Source: Halorubrum alkaliphilum
GTDB taxonomy: Archaea; Halobacteriota; Halobacteria; Halobacteriales; Haloferacaceae
Assembly: GCF_017873815.1 (NCBI RefSeq)
Contig: NZ_JAGGKQ010000003.1
Location: 124,001 to 188,000 of the forward strand
Direction of reading: 5' to 3'
Length of the DNA: 64,000 nucleotides
The notes beneath the pieces were generated by a model, which did no database searches, was not told the origin of the DNA, and saw only the letters and a program-made list of their open reading frames with translations. Positions 62,554 to 64,000 of this stretch are shown piece after piece (the first letter of the stretch is position 1; every line of letters begins with the position of its first letter). The translations under genes and the position numbers were made by a program.

Positions 62554-63654
62554 ATGCCGTTTTTTTCCGATCTCTCTTCCTCCCGTCGTCTCGAATTCGG
62601 CTCGAAGGAGATAACGGGGGCGATAGGGGATTCGCTTACGGTTCTCCCGCTGGTCATCGCGCTCGCGCTCCTCACAGACGTATCGCTCCCACACGTGTTG
62701 TTCGCGTTCGGGGTCTTCCAGATCGTCTGGGGGGTTGCGTACGGGTTGCCGATCTCGGTGGAGCCGATGAAGGCACTGGTTGCGCTCGCCATCGCCGGAG
62801 CTCTCACCTACGCCGAACTCGCGCTGGCCGGACTGGTTCTGGCGGTCGTCCTCCTCGCGATCGGACTCACGGGGACCTTGGCGAGTCTTGAGCGCTGGAT
62901 CGGCGAACCCGTCGTCCGGGGCGTCCAGTTCGCCGTGGGGCTGCTCCTGTTGGAGACCGGTCTCCGGCTCGCGGGCGAGGACCCGTTTCTCGCCGGCGTG
63001 GGAGTGGTGATCGCCGCCGTGACCGTCCTCGTCGGCCATCGGAACGCCAGCGCGTTGGCAGTTCTGGCCGCCGGTGCGCTGGTCGCCGTCGGGACGGCAG
63101 GGCTCCCGTCGCCACAGTGGCCCGGTCTCCCGCCGGTGCCACCGATCGCCCAGGGGTTCACGCGGGGAACAGTTGAGGGCGTGTTCGCACAGCTGGCGAT
63201 GACGATCGGCAACGCGGCGCTCGCCACCTCGCTACTGTTCGCCGACCTGTTCGACGAGGACGTCTCTCCGGACGACCTATCGACGAGCATGGGAGTAACG
63301 AACCTCGTTGCGGTCCCGATCGGGGGGATCCCGATGTGTCACGGCTGTGACGGCGTCGCCGGAAAACACGAGTTCGGAGCGCGGACCGGTGGAGCCAACG
63401 TCGTGTTGGGCGTGTTCTATCTCGGTGCCGTGTTCGTCGCGACGACGGCACTGTTGGGAGCGTTCCCGCTGGCGATGCTCGGCGTGTTGCTCGCGGTCGT
63501 CTCGGTGTCGCTCGGGAAGAGCGTGGTGCGCTCCTCGAACCTCGCGCTTTCAGCGAGCATTGGACTCCTGACCCTGTTCACGAACCTCGGCATCGCCTTC
63601 CTCGTCGGCGTCGTCGCCCATCTGGTGCTCGAACGCGTCTCACGGAGTGACTGA
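62554..63654 (+). CDS. Putative molybdate/sulfate permease (MOT1-like)
   Basis: A 366-residue membrane protein with about ten helices from two repeats of the PF16983 type. The N-terminus [20 protein letters not shown] and [13 protein letters not shown] match the first signature; the second is [20 protein letters not shown] followed by RTGG. Characterised plant and algal relatives carry molybdate. Whether molybdate, sulfate or both are moved here is undetermined. Its own gene stands alone on the plus strand. Promoter elements upstream are weak. Confidence 0.85.
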   Translation: MPFFSDLSSSRRLEFGSKEITGAIGDSLTVLPLVIALALLTDVSLPHVLFAFGVFQIVWGVAYGLPISVEPMKALVALAIAGALTYAELALAGLVLAVVLLAIGLTGTLASLERWIGEPVVRGVQFAVGLLLLETGLRLAGEDPFLAGVGVVIAAVTVLVGHRNASALAVLAAGALVAVGTAGLPSPQWPGLPPVPPIAQGFTRGTVEGVFAQLAMTIGNAALATSLLFADLFDEDVSPDDLSTSMGVTNLVAVPIGGIPMCHGCDGVAGKHEFGARTGGANVVLGVFYLGAVFVATTALLGAFPLAMLGVLLAVVSVSLGKSVVRSSNLALSASIGLLTLFTNLGIAFLVGVVAHLVLERVSRSD

Positions 63655-63699
63655 ACGACCCTCGATCGGAGCGAGACGGACCACGAGGGGTCCCGCCCG

Positions 63700-64000
63700 C
63701 TATTCGACCGACGCCCACTCACCCTGCTCGTCCGAGCGCTCGATCGCGTCGAGCACGCACTGGACCCGATACGCCTCCTCGAAGGAGGGGGAGAACTCCT
63801 CGCCCTCCGCGACCGACGAGAGGAACTCGTAGTTCTCGTGGACGAACGTGTGCTCCCAGCCGAGCACGTGGCCCGGCGGCCACCAGTGGTCGACGTACGG
63901 GTCCGTCTCGTCGGTGACGAGGACGGTTTCGTAGCCGCGGGTTCCCTCGTGGAGCACTTCCAACTCGTTGAGCCGTTCGAGCGAGAACTTCAGACTGCCC
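63700..64000 (-). CDS. Gfo/Idh/MocA family oxidoreductase, C-terminal part
   Basis: The open frame runs off the right edge; only the last 100 or so residues are visible (GSLKFSLERLNELEVLHEG at the window end). The stretch PPGHVLGWEHTFVHENYEFL, then EGEEFSPSFEEAYRVQCVLD and a short tail, is the C-terminal oxidoreductase domain and dimer region of the family, as in inositol 2-dehydrogenase-like enzymes. The Rossmann domain with the catalytic lysine lies outside. It is convergent with the permease gene. Substrate unknown. Confidence 0.85.
   Translation of the reverse strand, partial: GSLKFSLERLNELEVLHEGTRGYETVLVTDETDPYVDHWWPPGHVLGWEHTFVHENYEFLSSVAEGEEFSPSFEEAYRVQCVLDAIERSDEQGEWASVE

Overview
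The window is a piece of a haloarchaeal chromosome. The base composition is very GC-rich, the proteins are strongly acidic, and many start codons lie about 25-30 bases after a TTTA/TTATA-type archaeal TATA box, so their mRNAs would be leaderless. Gene content agrees: TFE, TFS, the FttA/aCPSF1 termination nuclease, sn-glycerol-1-phosphate dehydrogenase, AglB and a type IV pilin-like protein. The overall flavour suggests a Halorubrum-like organism, but this genus call is inference. The region is mostly ordinary chromosomal housekeeping, with two non-coding structured repeats and one insertion sequence as the clear non-core features.

Layout. 1-5464: partial sodium:solute symporter, YqcI/YcgG-type haem N-oxygenase-like protein overlapping a cysteine hydrolase, a MATE exporter, lipoyl synthase. 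5644-12018: branched-chain amino acid ABC transporter (livH-livM-livG-livF on +, livJ convergent on -) with a decayed photolyase gene between. 12119-16504: gamma-glutamyltransferase, Hsp20, EamA transporter, structured repeat copy A, peroxiredoxin. 16626-25793: orphan histidine kinase, methionine aminopeptidase, NAD kinase-like protein, an unannotated 35-residue membrane protein, CinA-like protein, DUF5803, the TFE-DUF2110 pair, a dead M48-like protein and phosphoglycolate phosphatase. 25886-27885: Orc1/Cdc6-like ATPase and two small membrane proteins.

27997-35649 is a complete glycerol catabolic locus: glpK plus a co-transcribed membrane protein (probable glycerol entry) on one strand, and glpA-glpB-glpC (anaerobic-type glycerol-3-phosphate dehydrogenase) divergently on the other, sharing a 375-base control region. 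The product DHAP also feeds methylglyoxal synthase (44778-45215) and glycerol-1-phosphate dehydrogenase (49911-50963) for archaeal lipids. 35751-43465: DICT-domain protein, VCBS/ASPIC-UnbV protein, zinc-finger protein, SBDS, GNAT, SDR, FttA. 43515-44650: structured repeat copy B, split by an intact IS6-family element with an 8-bp target duplication. 44778-52921: methylglyoxal synthase, TFS, AlaX, M28 peptidase, DUF420, EgsA, LysE-type exporter, DtxR-type regulator, coiled-coil membrane protein. 53119-57270: oligosaccharyltransferase AglB with a DUF368 protein 12 bases downstream, a pairing that suggests lipid-carrier recycling for N-glycosylation. 57417-64000: MDR oxidoreductase, S1/OB/degenerate-DHH protein, Yip1 protein, pilin, molybdate/sulfate permease and a partial Gfo/Idh/MocA oxidoreductase.

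The best candidates for something undescribed are (i) the pair of roughly 0.4-0.5 kb non-coding elements whose hairpins are kept at the same positions although their stem sequences differ, and (ii) the AglB-DUF368 operon. No tRNA, rRNA or CRISPR array was seen.
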